NCBI GenBank assembly: GCA_963573385.1
Contig: CAUYLG010075815.1
Location: 1-64,000 of the forward strand
Reading direction: 5' to 3'
Length of the DNA: 64,000 nt
Source: Cacajao melanocephalus
Lineage: Eukaryota > Chordata > Mammalia > Primates > Pitheciidae
Shown here: one piece after another, positions 14,160 through 34,330 of the stretch
Layout of the letters: each line of letters opens with the position of its first letter
Position numbering within the stretch: position 1 is the stretch's first letter
Translations under genes and position numbers: made by a program
The notes under the pieces: model-generated
The model's database searches: none
Told to the model about the DNA's origin: nothing
Seen by the model: only the letters and a program-made list of their open reading frames with translations

Positions 14160-14636
14160 ACCAAAGAAGACACTGAAAGTCAGGCCTGCTTTGATCCCTT
14201 AGGAGACCATGAGTTTAGCCATGACTCCAGGGAATGCAAAACTAGAGGCTACAACCCCTGGGCTGTACAGTGCCCTACCTGCCAGCTGCCCTGAGCCACT
14301 CATGCTAATCCTGAAGACTCAGCTGGAGTCTGCTTTGTCTCCCCTGGTAAGGGTCAAGTGTGAACTGAGGAAAGCTTGGAGATTAAGTGCCAAGGAGGGC
14401 CATGTGGCTCCATGAAGGAACATAGGCTTTGAAATCTACACACCTTCCCCTGGACATGTTACTAAAACTCTCCCAGCTTCAGTTTCTTCACCCTTGAATA
14501 ATCGCATATTTTCTGTAGGGCTGGGCAGGACACTGGAAGTGACAAATAACTAGTTTTGCTAGAAGTCATTTGTCTAGACAGTTATAAGTGGGAGCAACTG
14601 AGAATGTTCTCAGCATTTAAAAAGAAATGGTCAGGG

Positions 14637-15115
<479 letters not shown>

Positions 15116-16439
15116 CTATCAGCAAATATTTGGTCTTTTGAATTTTGTCTTCTGTTCCCACCAAATGGAGTTCATTTTCAGACAAGCAGAAATTTTCAAG
15201 TGTACACTACTAGTTTGCAAATTTTAGAAACGTCATTGGCCAACGCTGGTCTTGAGTTATTGTCTGGTGACCCTGCTCTCCATGAAAATAATATTAGCTG
15301 CCACTTACTAAGGCAGGCCCTGAAGTGCAATGCATCACAAATCCTTAACCCAATCCTATGAGGCAGATTTTGACATTTTCCATTTTTATACATGAAGAAA
15401 TCAAGCTCAGATTAGATAAAAATGAATCTCCCTCCAAATAGCACCACTACGTAGTGGCGGAAGTGGTGTGTAAGCCAGTTCTGATGGATTTCAAAGCCCA
15501 TTCTCTGTCCCAAAAATTCTCTGTGGGTTTCTCCTGTCATGCCCAATGCAAATGTCTTCACTTAATTTGTTGCCTTATCTTAAGTCTGCAATAATTCCAT
15601 TGACTTCCTCAGCTCTCCTCTTCTTGGCCTTACTCATTTATCTCTGCTTGAATTCAAACACTGAGCTCTCCATAAAGCTAAGGAGTTCTAGGAGTAGATG
15701 ATAACATGTTTCACCTTTACCAGCAAACTTACATTTCCTACGTTGCATTTATTTTTCTGTAGCAACCAAAGCTCAGGGAAGACTTTGAAGGGATCCTGGC
15801 ACCAGGTCTTGCTTAGAATGGCCACCCTGCCCACAGAAGTACAAGCCAAAGTGTAATACATTCCCAGTGGCTTTGTCCTGTTTGGCTAATGCTGATAATA
15901 AAGGTGACCTCTGCAGACAGAGGTGAAGTCTCCTGCAAAGGATCAGGCACAGGTTATCTGACCCTTAAGCAAAAGCCCAGATGCGAAGTTTCTTCAGTGA
16001 TGTTTAAGTGCCTAGCTATCAAAACATCACTGTTACGGAAATTCCACAGGAAACTTAACTTCATGATTGTGAAATTGAAACTCTCTAACCCTCTAAGCCC
16101 TCCTTTCCCTCGCTGGAACAGTTGTTTTTATAACGGGATTTTGCTTTTGTTTTTGCTTCTGTTGGTTTTTGTTGTTAAGGTTTTAAAACAATTGTTCTGT
16201 TCCACAGTCTTAACCTTGAATTTGACATCAAACCTCAATCCCCTCTGTAGACACAGCATCTACCTCAAGGTTCTATCATTGCCACAGATAACACATGCTG
16301 CACCTCTCCATTTCAACACGTTTTCACAAGGGGCTGGTTGCACAGTGGCCACCTACCCAGCGGCCTCCCACAAATCAGGTTTCCTTCTGCCTGGGTCTGC
16401 TTTAAAACTGCAGGTTGACAGCTGTGTTTAAGGGACACT

Positions 16440-16870
16440 GTAGCACAGGGACCGCTCTATACATTCAGTAAACCTGCTTTGAGCGTCCTTTATGGAACAG
16501 ACAGGGCACGGGCTACAGGACACAGAAGACACCAGTGTTCTGCCCTCCCGGAACTCACAGCCAGGGGTGGGAGAGGTGGACATTCCCGTGACAGTCACAC
16601 AAATGGGAAAATGCATCCTGGGGTAATTGCTTCGAAGGAAAATCTTAGGGGCCGACAGGAAGAATTAGTACAGTGGGAAAGCTGAGCCTCCTCTGGAGCC
16701 TCTGCAGAGGTGAGTTTAGAGTTGACAAAGGTGGGAGGGGTGAGGGAACGAAGAGCAGGGTGTGTTCCATGCAGAGGGAATAGCGTATCTGGAGGCTCTG
16801 AGAACCAGGGCACCTGGCAAATTGGAGAAAGGCCAGTCACATGTAGCCAAGGCAGCAGAGTGCCAGGGTA
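16440..16870 (+). repeat. Ancient interspersed repeat, family not named
   Basis: Resembles the common decayed mammalian element whose reading runs: tissue-like CAGTAAACCTGCTTTGAGCG, GGAACTCACAGCCAGGGG, GTGTTCCATGCAGAGGGAAT. The same signature appears again at about 32790-33370 and 63620-63960. I recognise the pattern but cannot assign the family with certainty. Confidence 0.4.
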
Positions 16871-18964
16871 ATAAATGACCCTTTCCTATTTGGGGGCCAT
16901 TAGTCCAGGAAGTTGGATTTCCACCTTGAAGGTGTTTCTAAACCTCTCATTGCCCAGACTAAGAAACCCAGGTGCAAGAGAAGAAGGAGGTGTCCCACTC
17001 AGTGAGCAGCAAAGTCAGCCTCAGCTTCTGGGCAGATCTGCCAGGAAACCAAACAAATTATATCCCCGAGACCCCCTTGCTGGTACAGCACCTTCCTGGG
17101 GTCTAGCCTTCATGGCGTATTTGCAATTGTGTATTTTTTCTTAAAGAGGACCACCAAATTTGCAAAAGCTTTATGCCCCGCCAAATGTGAACCTGCCCTT
17201 TGTGAGAACTTGGGACTTCTGGCTTCAAAGTTAACACAACTGTAATGCTGCCTCTACTTATTGGGGTGGAGTCAAAGCTACACAAGGAGGAACCCCATTT
17301 TTGAATTCAGCGAAGCAGAATGTGAGGGAGCTGCCCTCATAGGTTCAGGGAAGGCCTGCAGCAGGACGGGCCAGAGGTCTGGCTGGGCCAGCCCCTTTAC
17401 ATCCCAATCCGACTGTTTCTCAAAAGCCCTGATCCCTCTCCAAGACTTGGAAAGCCATTAAAGATCAGTTTTGGTTTCTCTCTCACACCCAGAAACTCTT
17501 GCTTTTACATGGCTTGTCGGTGACTCCGCTTCCCCAAATGAACAATACATTTGAGTGCACTGTTCCATTGCGATTGCTTGTTTCTAATTCATTTATCAAC
17601 TGATAAGGATAATCTTACTCAGAACCTCATTCATCTTTCTCCCTCATTCGAGTATTTAATCTCTCTTTAGACTTAGTCTGCCCAAGAGACTTATGATTCA
17701 AGGCTGTAAGACATATGAGTTGTAAGAGGCAGGATCTAGAGGTGTGTGGATCCTAGAAAGTGGCTTGTTTGGGCCACAGAGCCCAGATGCCTGAGTGCTG
17801 GCATTTCTCCAGACCTTCTTGGGGTGAGCAAACCAGGAAACATTTCCTCCCATGACTATGTATCCTCTAGAGCGTGAGCTCCATGAGAGCAGCAAGAATG
17901 GGCTTGCTTTGCTCACCTATGCTGACACATGACAGGTGCTCAGTAAGTAGTTGCCAAAAGAATGAATGAACAGGTGATGTTGCCCAGAATTTTAAGTTCA
18001 AAGGCCCAGTCAGCAGGTGGAGTGATGAAAGTCATAGCAAACCATAGCTGTATTTGCTGATGTGGAAGATATCTTATTATTTCCCCCCAAAATGTACCAA
18101 ATATTACCCTGCATCTGATGCACCTGAATTATGTCAAATCACTGAGGATGGAACCAGACATGTCACTTAGTGTCAAAAAGCAAAATCGCTGTCTCTTCTC
18201 TATAGTCAATGATACTCACAGGAACCAGATAGCCCTCTTTTCTTCCCAAAACTCCACCAGAATTCCTTTCAATACACTATTAGGAAAAGTACTCAATTTT
18301 TCTTCCACCATTCCCACCCTCAACAAATGTCCCTATTAAATAAATGCCCAGTGTGGGGCCTTATATTCTGCAAGAAAGAAGTGTTTTTTTTAACCTCAGA
18401 GTTACTGCCTCATGGTCCTGGTGGGTCCTCAGAACTCATTTGGCCTGACACCCCTTCCCCCAACATGACACAGACATAACACCCCTGAGTCTCAGAGTGG
18501 ACACTCGAGGTATTGGTAACGAGAAGGGGTGTTTTTATAGCAACTTATGCGAATGTATGTGATGTAACATCTCCTCTCCTCTTCCCTCCTAAGGACCCTG
18601 GAATTAGGTATTATTAGTCCCATTTTAAAGATGGAGAGAGTGAGGCTAGTAGACTCAGGGCAGGCCCTGAAGTCAGACCCCATGACTCAGCTCACAGGCT
18701 CTGGATCCCATTTCTCAGATGAGAACATCAGGGCCAAGGCAGCCTTGAGAATAGGAGCGTGTCACCCGACCCTCAGGGCTCGTATGTGGACCCTGCACTG
18801 CCGTCTCTGAAGAGAGGACATTGCTGTAAATTGGTGTTTCAAAACAAGAAAGGTATCTCCTGCTGGAAGATCTCATCTTTATGCCCTTCCTCCCGAGACT
18901 ACCTGTAAGTTCCTTGTGAATACAAAGCACCCCTCCCCCATGCCCCTTGCGTTTGTTTCCCCAG

Positions 18965-19064
18965 GACTCGAGAGCGACTTCCTCGCCGTGCTGAATGACT
19001 ACCCATCTCCTGACATCAGCCCCCCTATATTCCGCCGAGGGGAGAAACTGCGTGTGATTTCTGA
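18965..19064 (+). CDS. SLA: SLA coding exon 2 (residues 21-54, first half of SH3)
   Basis: Acceptor CCCCAG at 18959-18964; donor GA|GTGAGT at 19065. The 100-bp exon enters in phase 1 and leaves in phase 2 (Asp-54 is split). It encodes GLESDFLAVLNDYPSPDISP and then PIFRRGEKLRVIS, the first strands of the SH3 domain. The DYPSP stretch sits at the position of the ALYDY motif of Src SH3 domains, and RRGEKLRVIS is the typical strand after the RT loop. SH3 of this family pairs with SH2 much as in Src kinases, but no kinase domain follows. Residue 31 is Asn, where I recall Ser in human. Confidence 0.96.
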
Positions 19065-19896
19065 GTGAGTTAGCTCTCCAGAACTTGTACAATCTTCAAA
19101 ACAGGATAAACTTGGTTTGGGTGAAAACCATTTGATATTTAGCTAGAGCTGTCTAGTTCCACATGGGTCCTGGTCCTATTGTGAGGTGAGAAATTTGGCC
19201 CATACTGCAACCTCCTCTTTAATGTGGCCAGTACTCTAAAACCTTCCATGGCTCCCCACTGCCCAGTAGATCAAATTTAAACTTTTTAACTTCTTTTTTG
19301 AGATTCATTATGATCAAACCTCTTCTCGTATTCTTCTCATCTCTCACCACATGTGCAGTGTTGATGCTATGTAGGAATGAAGACTGGGAAGGTGGCCCCA
19401 GGATCTGGAAATCCTTTGGATGAGAAATATAAAAGATTTGCCTTCTCTCCTCTTGCCTCTGCAGTCTGATTCAATATGGGCTATAGAACATGACAGGGAC
19501 TCCAAATAAGCCCCTTTGATTTAGATCTTCATTGATGCAGATATGTGAAACTATCTTCGGTTATACTGCAGACCATAAATCAATATAGCAAACAACATTT
19601 ATTTTTTAAAATCCCCCAACAGTTGGGAAGATTAACTGCTAATCCCTGAAAGGCAGCTATTTCTAGCACATGGGTGGATCTAACTGTTACTTGCAATGGA
19701 GGGCTCTCCATTGGATACACATACTTTAAAAAGTAAATTTTCAGATGAAGAAATCTGGGTTAACATGGCCAGTGACAGATCTTAAAAGAGGGATGTTCCA
19801 ATCTGTCCTGGATTTAAATCTGATTACACTGTTCATTCATCCTTTTGTTTCGCTATTCACCTATCTCTGTGCTCTTCTCTGTTCTCATTCTCACAG

Positions 19897-19983
19897 TGAA
19901 GGGGGCTGGTGGAAAGCTATTTCTCTTAGCACTGGTCGAGAGAGTTACATCCCTGGAATATGTGTGGCCAGAGTTTACCATGG
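19897..19983 (+). CDS. SLA: SLA coding exon 3 (residues 54-83, second half of SH3)
   Basis: Acceptor TCTCACAG ending at 19896; donor GG|GTGAGT at 19984; 87 bp, phase 2 to phase 2. It encodes EGGWWKAISLSTGRESYIPG and then ICVARVYH. The Trp-58/Trp-59 pair and the YIPG stretch (residues 71-74) match the conserved WW and YIPSNYV ligand-binding positions of SH3 domains. The exon ends in the short linker before SH2. Being a multiple of three, it could be skipped without a frameshift, which would remove half of SH3; there is no evidence here that this happens. Confidence 0.96.
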
Positions 19984-20279
19984 GTGAGTACATTTCACAA
20001 AAGGCATCCATTAAGCATGATGCTTATGCTGGTGACTCATAAGGTAGAACAAAGATTCCAGCATTTACAGTGGAGATGAAGGTGTTGGTCAAGAAGAGAT
20101 ACTCCTACTCCCAACCCAGTCAATAAGGAAAGGCGCCACCTTGGGCTCATTTATCTCTTCTGCTCTCTGGCACTCAACTTCTCCCACAGTAAAATGAAGG
20201 AAGTTGGGCCTTTCAGCTCTCACGTGGTATTCCTGGCACAGAGTGGTAAACAGTTGGGAAATGTTATCACAGGGTACAG

Positions 20280-20540
20280 CACAGAACAGAGACTAGAAGT
20301 CAGTTTGTCTAGTTTCAAATCCTGCCTCTGTCACTTACTGGCTGTGCGATAGTGAACAAACTTTTTATGCATCACCTGTCAAATAGAGATCATAATATAG
20401 AATGATAGGCATAATAATATATGATAATATGATCAAAGTGTAGGGTTGTTAGGAGAATAAGATATAATGATAGATGCATAGTTCTTGGAGCAATGCCAGG
20501 CATTACAGTAAGCACTCAATAAATATTAGCTATATTCTAA
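20280..20540 (+). repeat. MIR SINE with internal AT-rich insertion
   Basis: Sense MIR: TTTCAAATCCTGCCTCTGTC, ACTTACTGGCTGTGCGATAG and, after an expanded ATAATATATGATAATATG stretch, the 3' end TAAGCACTCAATAAATATTA. Nearly full length. Confidence 0.78.
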
Positions 20541-21402
20541 TCAAATACCTATCCAGAAACACGCAGAATCCTTACTGCCAAAAATGCTTATGTGTCTTCC
20601 TTGAAAAATGGGTACGATGAACCAGAGAAATCTTAGAAAACCAGGCTCAGCAGATAAGAAAATAAGTACCCTGCTTTCTTCTGTAGTCATGCCAGTGAGG
20701 CCTCTGCTGCCTCCTGGGTGGCTTTGGAGCCCCACACACCTGAGCACAAATCTTGGCTTCCCTACTTCCATGTGAGGGTCTTAGAAAAGTGGCTTCACCT
20801 CCTGGAGTTACATTATCCTCATGTGTCAAGTTACCAAAGCCAGAAGTTGGCAAAGAAGTGCACAGCATATTGGAAATGGGAAAGAACAAAGGAGGAATCC
20901 ATTGATAAATACTAAGTCACTTCTTCAAGTCCAGAGTAAGACTCTACATGCCACAGACTCATCTTGCAAGACAGAGATAACCACCTGAATGCTTTGAAGA
21001 CTGAAATTCCATGTGTTTAATTTCAGTACTCATTATTTACTAGTACTGTAGTAAATACTGTAGTAAACTACTACTGTAGTAGGAGAGTACTGTAAATTAA
21101 CTGTGAATACCAGAAGCCATTCCCATGGTTAGGATGATGCAGGTGAACAAAAGAGGAGCAGGAGCTGCCATGTTCTGAAAGAGATGTGAGTCATATGACT
21201 CTTCTGCATCAGCTACTTGCCCTGGAGCCATTCATTCATTAGCAAGCATGCATCAGTGCCTTCGTGCTGAAGCTGTGGGGCTGCAGCTGGCGGGAGCTGG
21301 GGGTGGTGAGGAACCCAGAGGAGTGACATAATGACGACCCTATGGGGCTACCAATCTAACAGAGGTGATCACATCCCCTAATATATCAAAGAGGAAGAGC
21401 AA

Positions 21403-21799
<397 letters not shown>

Positions 21800-21978
21800 T
21801 TACTTAATCACTGGAAACACTTAGTATCCTCGTCCGTGAAAGGGAGACAATGCTACCTGTCTTAGTGGGTTCAGATGAGAATTAGGTTTCAAGTGCCTAG
21901 TGTGGTGGGTGACCCATTCCCTCCTGTCCTGGGAGAGGACTTGCTCGGGATCCTAACAGCTGTCTTCCTCCTTCCCAG

Positions 21979-22082
21979 CTGGTTGTTTGAGGGCCTGGGC
22001 AGAGACAAGGCCGAGGAGCTGCTGCAGCTGCCAGACACGAAGGTCGGCTCCTTCATGATCAGAGAGAGTGAGACCAAGAAAG
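21979..22082 (+). CDS. SLA: SLA coding exon 4 (residues 83-117 and first base of 118, SH2 start)
   Basis: Acceptor TTCCCAG ending at 21978; donor G|GTGAGC at 22083; 104 bp, phase 2 to phase 1. It encodes WLFEGLGRDKAEELLQLPDT and KVGSFMIRESETKK. This is the SH2 N-terminal half: WLFEGL is the opening strand, the helix is KAEELLQLP, and GSFMIRES is the FLVRES motif. Arg-111 is the residue that contacts the phosphate of phosphotyrosine and is present, so binding should be intact. Confidence 0.97.
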
Positions 22083-29104
<7,022 letters not shown>

Positions 29105-29237
29105 AAGTGGCTGATGGCCTGTGCTGCGTACTCACCACGCCCTGCCTGACACAAAGCACGGCTGCCCCGGCAGTGAGGACCTCCAGCTCACCTGTCACCT
29201 TGCGTCAGAAGACCATGGACTGGAGGAGAGTGTCCAG
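29105..29237 (+). CDS. SLA: SLA coding exon 6 (residues 162-206, SH2 end and tail start)
   Basis: Acceptor CCTCAG ending at 29104; donor AG|GTGAGT at 29238; 133 bp, phase 1 to phase 2. It encodes EVADGLCCVLTTPCL, ending SH2, then a Ser/Thr/Ala-rich linker and TLRQKTMDWRRVSR. After the SH2 boundary near residue 175 the sequence diverges from Src kinases, because the adapter has a unique tail instead of a catalytic domain. Residues 187 (Thr) and 199 (Met) differ from the Ala and Val I recall for human. A (GT)n repeat begins about nine bases after the donor. Confidence 0.96.
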
Positions 29238-29245
29238 GTGAGTAT

Positions 29246-29248
29246 GGC

Positions 29249-29286
<38 letters not shown>

Positions 29287-29290
29287 ATGC
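29246..29290 (+). repeat. (GT)n microsatellite beside an SLA 5' splice site
   Basis: GT dinucleotides start at about 29246, eight bases past the donor GTGAGT at 29238-29243, and run to about 29275, followed by ATGTGTATGTATG. GT tracts next to donors are known binding places for TDP-43 and CELF proteins in other genes; a role here is inference. Confidence 0.92.
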
Positions 29291-30055
29291 AAGTGGTCTG
29301 CGAACATGTGAGCATAAAACAGTGTATGTGCCTAGTACGTAAAAACCATGGCCAGGGTCAGCCAGCCCTGCTGAGACCTGGGGGTGAGCACCCTACCCAG
29401 GTGTAGATCAAGGGAACCCTTGGGTGCTGGTGTGGCCTCAAGCCTCACAAGGTGTGTGGCAGCTCCCTCTGTTGCTGCAAACATTTACTGAGTCTTTATT
29501 CTATGCTAGCAGTATACATTCTGGCTGAAATATACCATCTTTCTCTTTCTAATTGTTAGGATCCTAGAAAGCAATACATCCTGTGTAAATTTAATATTAT
29601 TTAAAACCCACTCACAAAGCTTAAACACATCAGTAGAATCCTACAGTGACTTCTTTGTTTTCTCTAGGAGAAAAAAATTTTCATCAACTTGTTCTGTTTA
29701 TTCCATTGTCAGCTTGTGAATTTTAAAAGCTATTTGTAGTTTGGGATTGGTAGGTTAACTTAATAATTCAGTATCAATCCAGAGATCCCACTGGGAAATC
29801 AAATAAAATCAGAGATCAAAATTATATAAGAGATAAAGAAAACTGCTCTTTCTTATAAATAACAAAAATTAATTTTACCAGAATTTACAGTTGGAAGTGT
29901 CAGCCATCCAAGAAAATAGCAGTTCAAGGAGGTTAAGTGATTAGTCCAAGATCATATGGCCCACAAATATAAGAACCAGCATTAAAATAATCAGTTAGAA
30001 TAATTGCAGTTATAGTAGAGTAATTGGTTAGAGTAATAATTAGAATAATAAGTTA

Positions 30056-30414
<359 letters not shown>

Positions 30415-30483
30415 TCATCCCCTCCTCTCTCTATGACCCTCTTGTTTTTCCCATTCTCTGCCCCCTTTTCTTCCAACCCACAG

Positions 30484-30697
30484 ACTGCAGGACGACCATG
30501 AGGGAACAGAAAACGCACTTGGGGTAGATGAGTCCCTTTTCAGCTATGGCCTTCGAGAGAGCATCGCCTCTTACCTGTCCCTGACCAGTGAGGACAACAC
30601 CTCCTTCGATCGAAAGAAGAAAAGTGTCTCCCTGATGTACAGTGGCAGCAAGAGAAAGAGCTCATTCTTCTCATCACCACCTTACTTTGAAGATTAG
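30484..30697 (+). CDS. SLA: SLA last coding exon (residues 206-276, C-terminal tail)
   Basis: Acceptor AACCCACAG ending at 30483; enters in phase 2; stop TAG at 30695-30697. It encodes the tail: LQDDHEGTENALGVDESLFS, YGLRESIASYLSLTSEDNTS, FDRKKKSVSLMYSGSKRK and SSFFSSPPYFED. In the family this tail binds the ubiquitin ligase CBL and carries tyrosines (227, 236, 258, 273 here) that can be phosphorylated; a basic KKK/KRK pair frames the end. Differences from recalled human: DDHEGTENA against EDPEGTENP, Val-254 for Ile and Ser-259 for Gly. Full length of 276 residues, no break. Confidence 0.97.
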
Positions 30698-32510
30698 CCA
30701 AGAACAGACAAAATGGTTCACGCCCTAAAGGAACAGAGGTTCCAACTATTGCCTGGGATCTTGCAGAAAGCAAAGTTCCCTGATCCCCAGGAAACTCATA
30801 TATTTTAGGAGCCAAGAGAAGCCACATGGAGACTCAAAGTTGCATCTTCTCTATCCACATCGTGACCGCAGGAACTCTGGCCTGGTGTCCAATGAGGGCT
30901 GTAGCATCATGAAACATTGGGTCGTGACATGTTGGGCAATGCTTGGAAGAGCTCAGCATGTATCTATGCACACATTCTGTGTGTGGGACACAGGACAAAG
31001 TCACCCTCACAAGAAAGTGCACCAGGACCATTCTCCAAGGAACTGGACCTGTCCAAACAGCTACACTCCGAGGTCATTGGAGAGAACTTCTGTATGGCCA
31101 AGGCTGAGAGGGAGAGGAAACAAAAGCTGTGGCCTGGCAGAAGGTCTGCGTTGGCAGATGCATCCCCAGAATGGAACTACTTTAACCAATCCATAGAGAC
31201 CTCTGGTATGCTTTCCTCTCTTTTTAAAGGAACTCCGTGACACTAAACATTAGCCCAAAAAACTTCTTAGCCTTCAATTGGGAGATACCTTGGGCCTGCT
31301 CCTACACCAAAGCATGTGGGTGGAAGTCAGATGGCCTCCCTGATCCTGCAGAGGGCCAGAAGAATGAGAGAGAGGAAGGCTGCTGGCAGGGAAATTGAGG
31401 GGGCAAGCCTAGAACCGCACCAGCTTCCCTGATGTCTGCAGCCATGGCTTTGCAGTGCAGAGAGAGCTTCTCTGGAATGTTGGGATTCTTGCCTACATTA
31501 ATGCACGAACTATTCATTTATTGCCTGAAGAGGCATTGCATTAAGTCCTATGTAATGTGTCATGTAGGCCAGAAAAAAAAAATGCCTAAGTCCCCAACCC
31601 CCAATAGAGGTATTCACAGTGTACACAGGTTAAAAAGTGGTTAAAAAATAATATGTAAAAATAGAAATCACTCATGGCTTAGGATGGAATTGGAGGCAGG
31701 TGAGGGACACTCAGGAGCTCACTTTCTAGCTGTTCTTCAGAGTGAAAGGGCTGGCTGGATTGGGTAAGAATAGCTGAATTTTTAAAAAAGAAATGGATAC
31801 ATTCTAAAGGATGAATTTATCCAGTACTTTATTCTAAGAAGGGTCTGGCATCCATATGATGAAAAATGCTGAGCTCCAGGAAAGATGGGGAATCCAAGTG
31901 GATTAATGATGTCACGCATAATTTTAAGAGACAAGGGAGAAACACAGTATATAGCCAGAGAAGGAGAAGCAGGGATCTTCAGAGCTCCCATCCAGATCCT
32001 GTTAGGAGGAGAGTGGGCTGCAGATGAGTCTATGACTCATGTTTCTCTGTTTCAAAGGGATCCTGGGGAAGGAGGGGCACATGCTTTCAGTATCTTTCCC
32101 TGCCTTCGAAGTCTGTCTGCTCACATAAACATTCCGTCCATCTGAGCTCATTGTGCTAGTGGTATGTATATGTGCAGTTACATGATTTTCTGTATCATAG
32201 ATTCCAGTGTGTTTATACCAAGAGGCATCTGTGGTTTCCCCAACGATTCCAAAAGGCTATTTCAAAAGAACCAGCCAACGTATGAGAAATGAATGTAACA
32301 CTGTGGACACTGACTTCCCGCATAAGGCAGGGTGACCCCTGAACTCCAGATGTCTGCACAGCATCTTATGTATTGTTTTCCATTGTGATGAATGTGATTG
32401 GAATGCTGGGGAGCACCCAGAGGGATTTCTAAGTGGGGAGCATTACACTTCGCTAAATCATGTATTTATTCCTGATTAAAATAAACCTAATAAATATTTA
32501 ACCGTTGGCA
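30698..32510 (+). other. SLA: SLA 3' untranslated region
   Basis: About 1.8 kb from the stop to the expected cleavage site near 32505-32515. It holds no Alu or L1. AU-rich elements are present: ATTTA near 31514 and TATTTATT at 32463-32470, a few bases before the poly(A) signals, which suggests control of mRNA stability. Short open frames inside it have no recognisable content. Confidence 0.85.
32480..32494 (+). terminator. SLA: Tandem AATAAA poly(A) signals of SLA
   Basis: AATAAA at 32480-32485 and again at 32489-32494, followed 15-40 bases later by a GT/G-rich stretch (TGTGGGGAGAGTTTCTGGG), the usual downstream element. Cleavage is expected near 32510. Confidence 0.85.
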
Positions 32511-32789
32511 TGTGGGGAGAGTTTCTGGGTTGAGGGGGATGGGTGGTTCATTCAGAAGCTCTGTGGGTTTCAAATTTTCAAATAAATGTACTACTAGAGG
32601 CAAAGATAACCCAGAGAAACCTGGTGCCAGTTAGCAATGCAGCATCCTCTTGAGGTGCAGCCTTAAGAAAAACCAGATTGCATGACTTTGGAGGGTATTT
32701 TATGAAACTTGAAGGTAGGCCTAAGGTATTCAAGGGGAGAGCAAATTCTGAACAATTGTTAAAAAAAAAAATCTCGCCTAGATTCTCCA

Positions 32790-33370
32790 TGCATTACTTG
32801 TGATAGCTGCGCTATTCATTCTCCCAAGAATTTCTTTCTGTAGATGTTTGGACACCTACCAAATAGACACTGCTCAGGTACTAGGGCTATAGCAATGAAA
32901 ACCAGATGAGGTCTCTGATATCATGGAGCTCGACATCACAAATACACAAGACGCTTGGTGATGGCGGTGATGAGGATGAGGGCAGGCTCCAATGCAGTTG
33001 CCTGCCAGGCAGGGTGGCCTTCAGGTCCAGGCTTAGGAAAGGCCTCCAAGCAGAGGCAATGTTTGGGCTGAGGCCTGAAAGGTGAGCAGCAAAGAGTCAT
33101 GTAAAGATCTAGGAAGTCTATGGAGTCAGCAGGAATAATGGGGCAATTCCTGCAGGCAGGAGAAGCAAGACTGCACGCTGACGAAGCTAAAAGAAGGCAG
33201 GATGGCCACGCCAAGGCAGCTAGGGAAGGAGGGAGGGGCCTTAGGAGGCATCAGAAAGGTCCTGCAGGGCCCTAGAAGATATGGAGTGGCATAGGAACCA
33301 TTCTAAGAGACATGAGGAGCCACTGAAATGATCCAAGTAGGGGGTAAGATCGTTTCACTGATATATTTAA
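32790..33370 (+). repeat. Ancient interspersed repeat, family not named
   Basis: Reads GACACTGCTCAGGTACTAGG, GGGCTATAGCAATGAAAACC, AGGAAAGGCCTCCAAGCAGA, GGCTGAGGCCTGAAAGGTGA and CATGAGGAGCCACTGAAATG, the order seen in a widespread old mammalian repeat. Same signature as at 16440-16870. Lies just past the SLA 3' end. Confidence 0.45.
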
Positions 33371-33379
33371 AAGATCATG

Positions 33380-34330
33380 CTGTGTGGAGGAAAAATTTTT
33401 TAAATTCCATCATTGTATTGCCTATTGAAACACAAAGTTTGAAATTAAAAGGCCAAAAAAAATTTAATGCAAAAATGAACAAAAGGATAATTTGTGGTGT
33501 ATTTTGAGGAAAAAATGGGATTTAAGGTGAAAATAAATTACATAAGGGCAAAGAGAGATGCACAGAAGCAACAATACATTAAGAAGAAACGATGATTGTA
33601 ACCTATGTTAATGGGATGATATAGTATCAAAATAGATGGCACAACTGCAACAGGGAAAAATAGATAAATCAATAATTTTATTTGGAGATTTTAATACACA
33701 AATCTCAGAAACTGATATAGTAAGCAACAAGAAGTAAATAAATAAATAGGTAGATAGATTTTGATAACACTATATAACTTATCTGTCAACAAATGGATAA
33801 TATATTAGGTCACAGAGAAAGTCCTAATAAATTTCAGAGTCAGCATCCTCCAATTCATGCTCTATGATAATAAAGCAATAAAATTGGAAATCAAATTTCA
33901 AAATGATAAATAAAAATTTAAAAATGCTAGGGATCTAAAGTCTAAAAAAATCCTTAGGCTAAGAAGAAAATAATGCAGTAAATAAAATATTAGAAATAAA
34001 TGACATATTGCTACTTTCCAAAATTTATTGGGTGTAGCTGATAAAATAGTGAGAGGGTGAATTATCGCTTGAAATAAATTCATCAAGAAACAAAGAATGA
34101 AAGTAATGAGATTAATTTTCAACTTAAGAAGCTGAAAGAACAACAGATAGCCAAGGAAACAGGAAGAAAGCAGAAGATGATAATAAGACATCAATGAAAC
34201 AGACTTTTTAAAACACAGCCATAGAGAAGACTTTAAAAAGCAAAACATTGTTGAAATAGACTAATGTGATAAAAATATGAACAAGAATGATCAAGAAAGA
34301 TGAAGGACAACAAACACAGATCAAATGCAA
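33380..34330 (+). mobile_element. Old, decayed L1 fragment
   Basis: AT-rich, A-rich on this strand. L1 ORF2-like blocks appear in order: TTTGGAGATTTTAATACAC, TTAGGTCACAGAGAAAGTCC, GCAATAAAATTGGAAATC, GAAAGCAGAAGATGATAATAA and ACATCAATGAAACAGAC. All frames are broken by many stops. Probably an L1M-type relic; target duplication not found. Confidence 0.6.

Noticed and set aside
14011..14294. Frames rich in Cys-Val repeats
   Set aside because: Direct translation of the GT microsatellite.
15889..16431. 180-codon plus-strand open frame in an SLA intron
   Set aside because: Hydrophobic, low-complexity middle, no recognisable domain, no splice-consistent borders; length is possible by chance in 64 kb of six frames.
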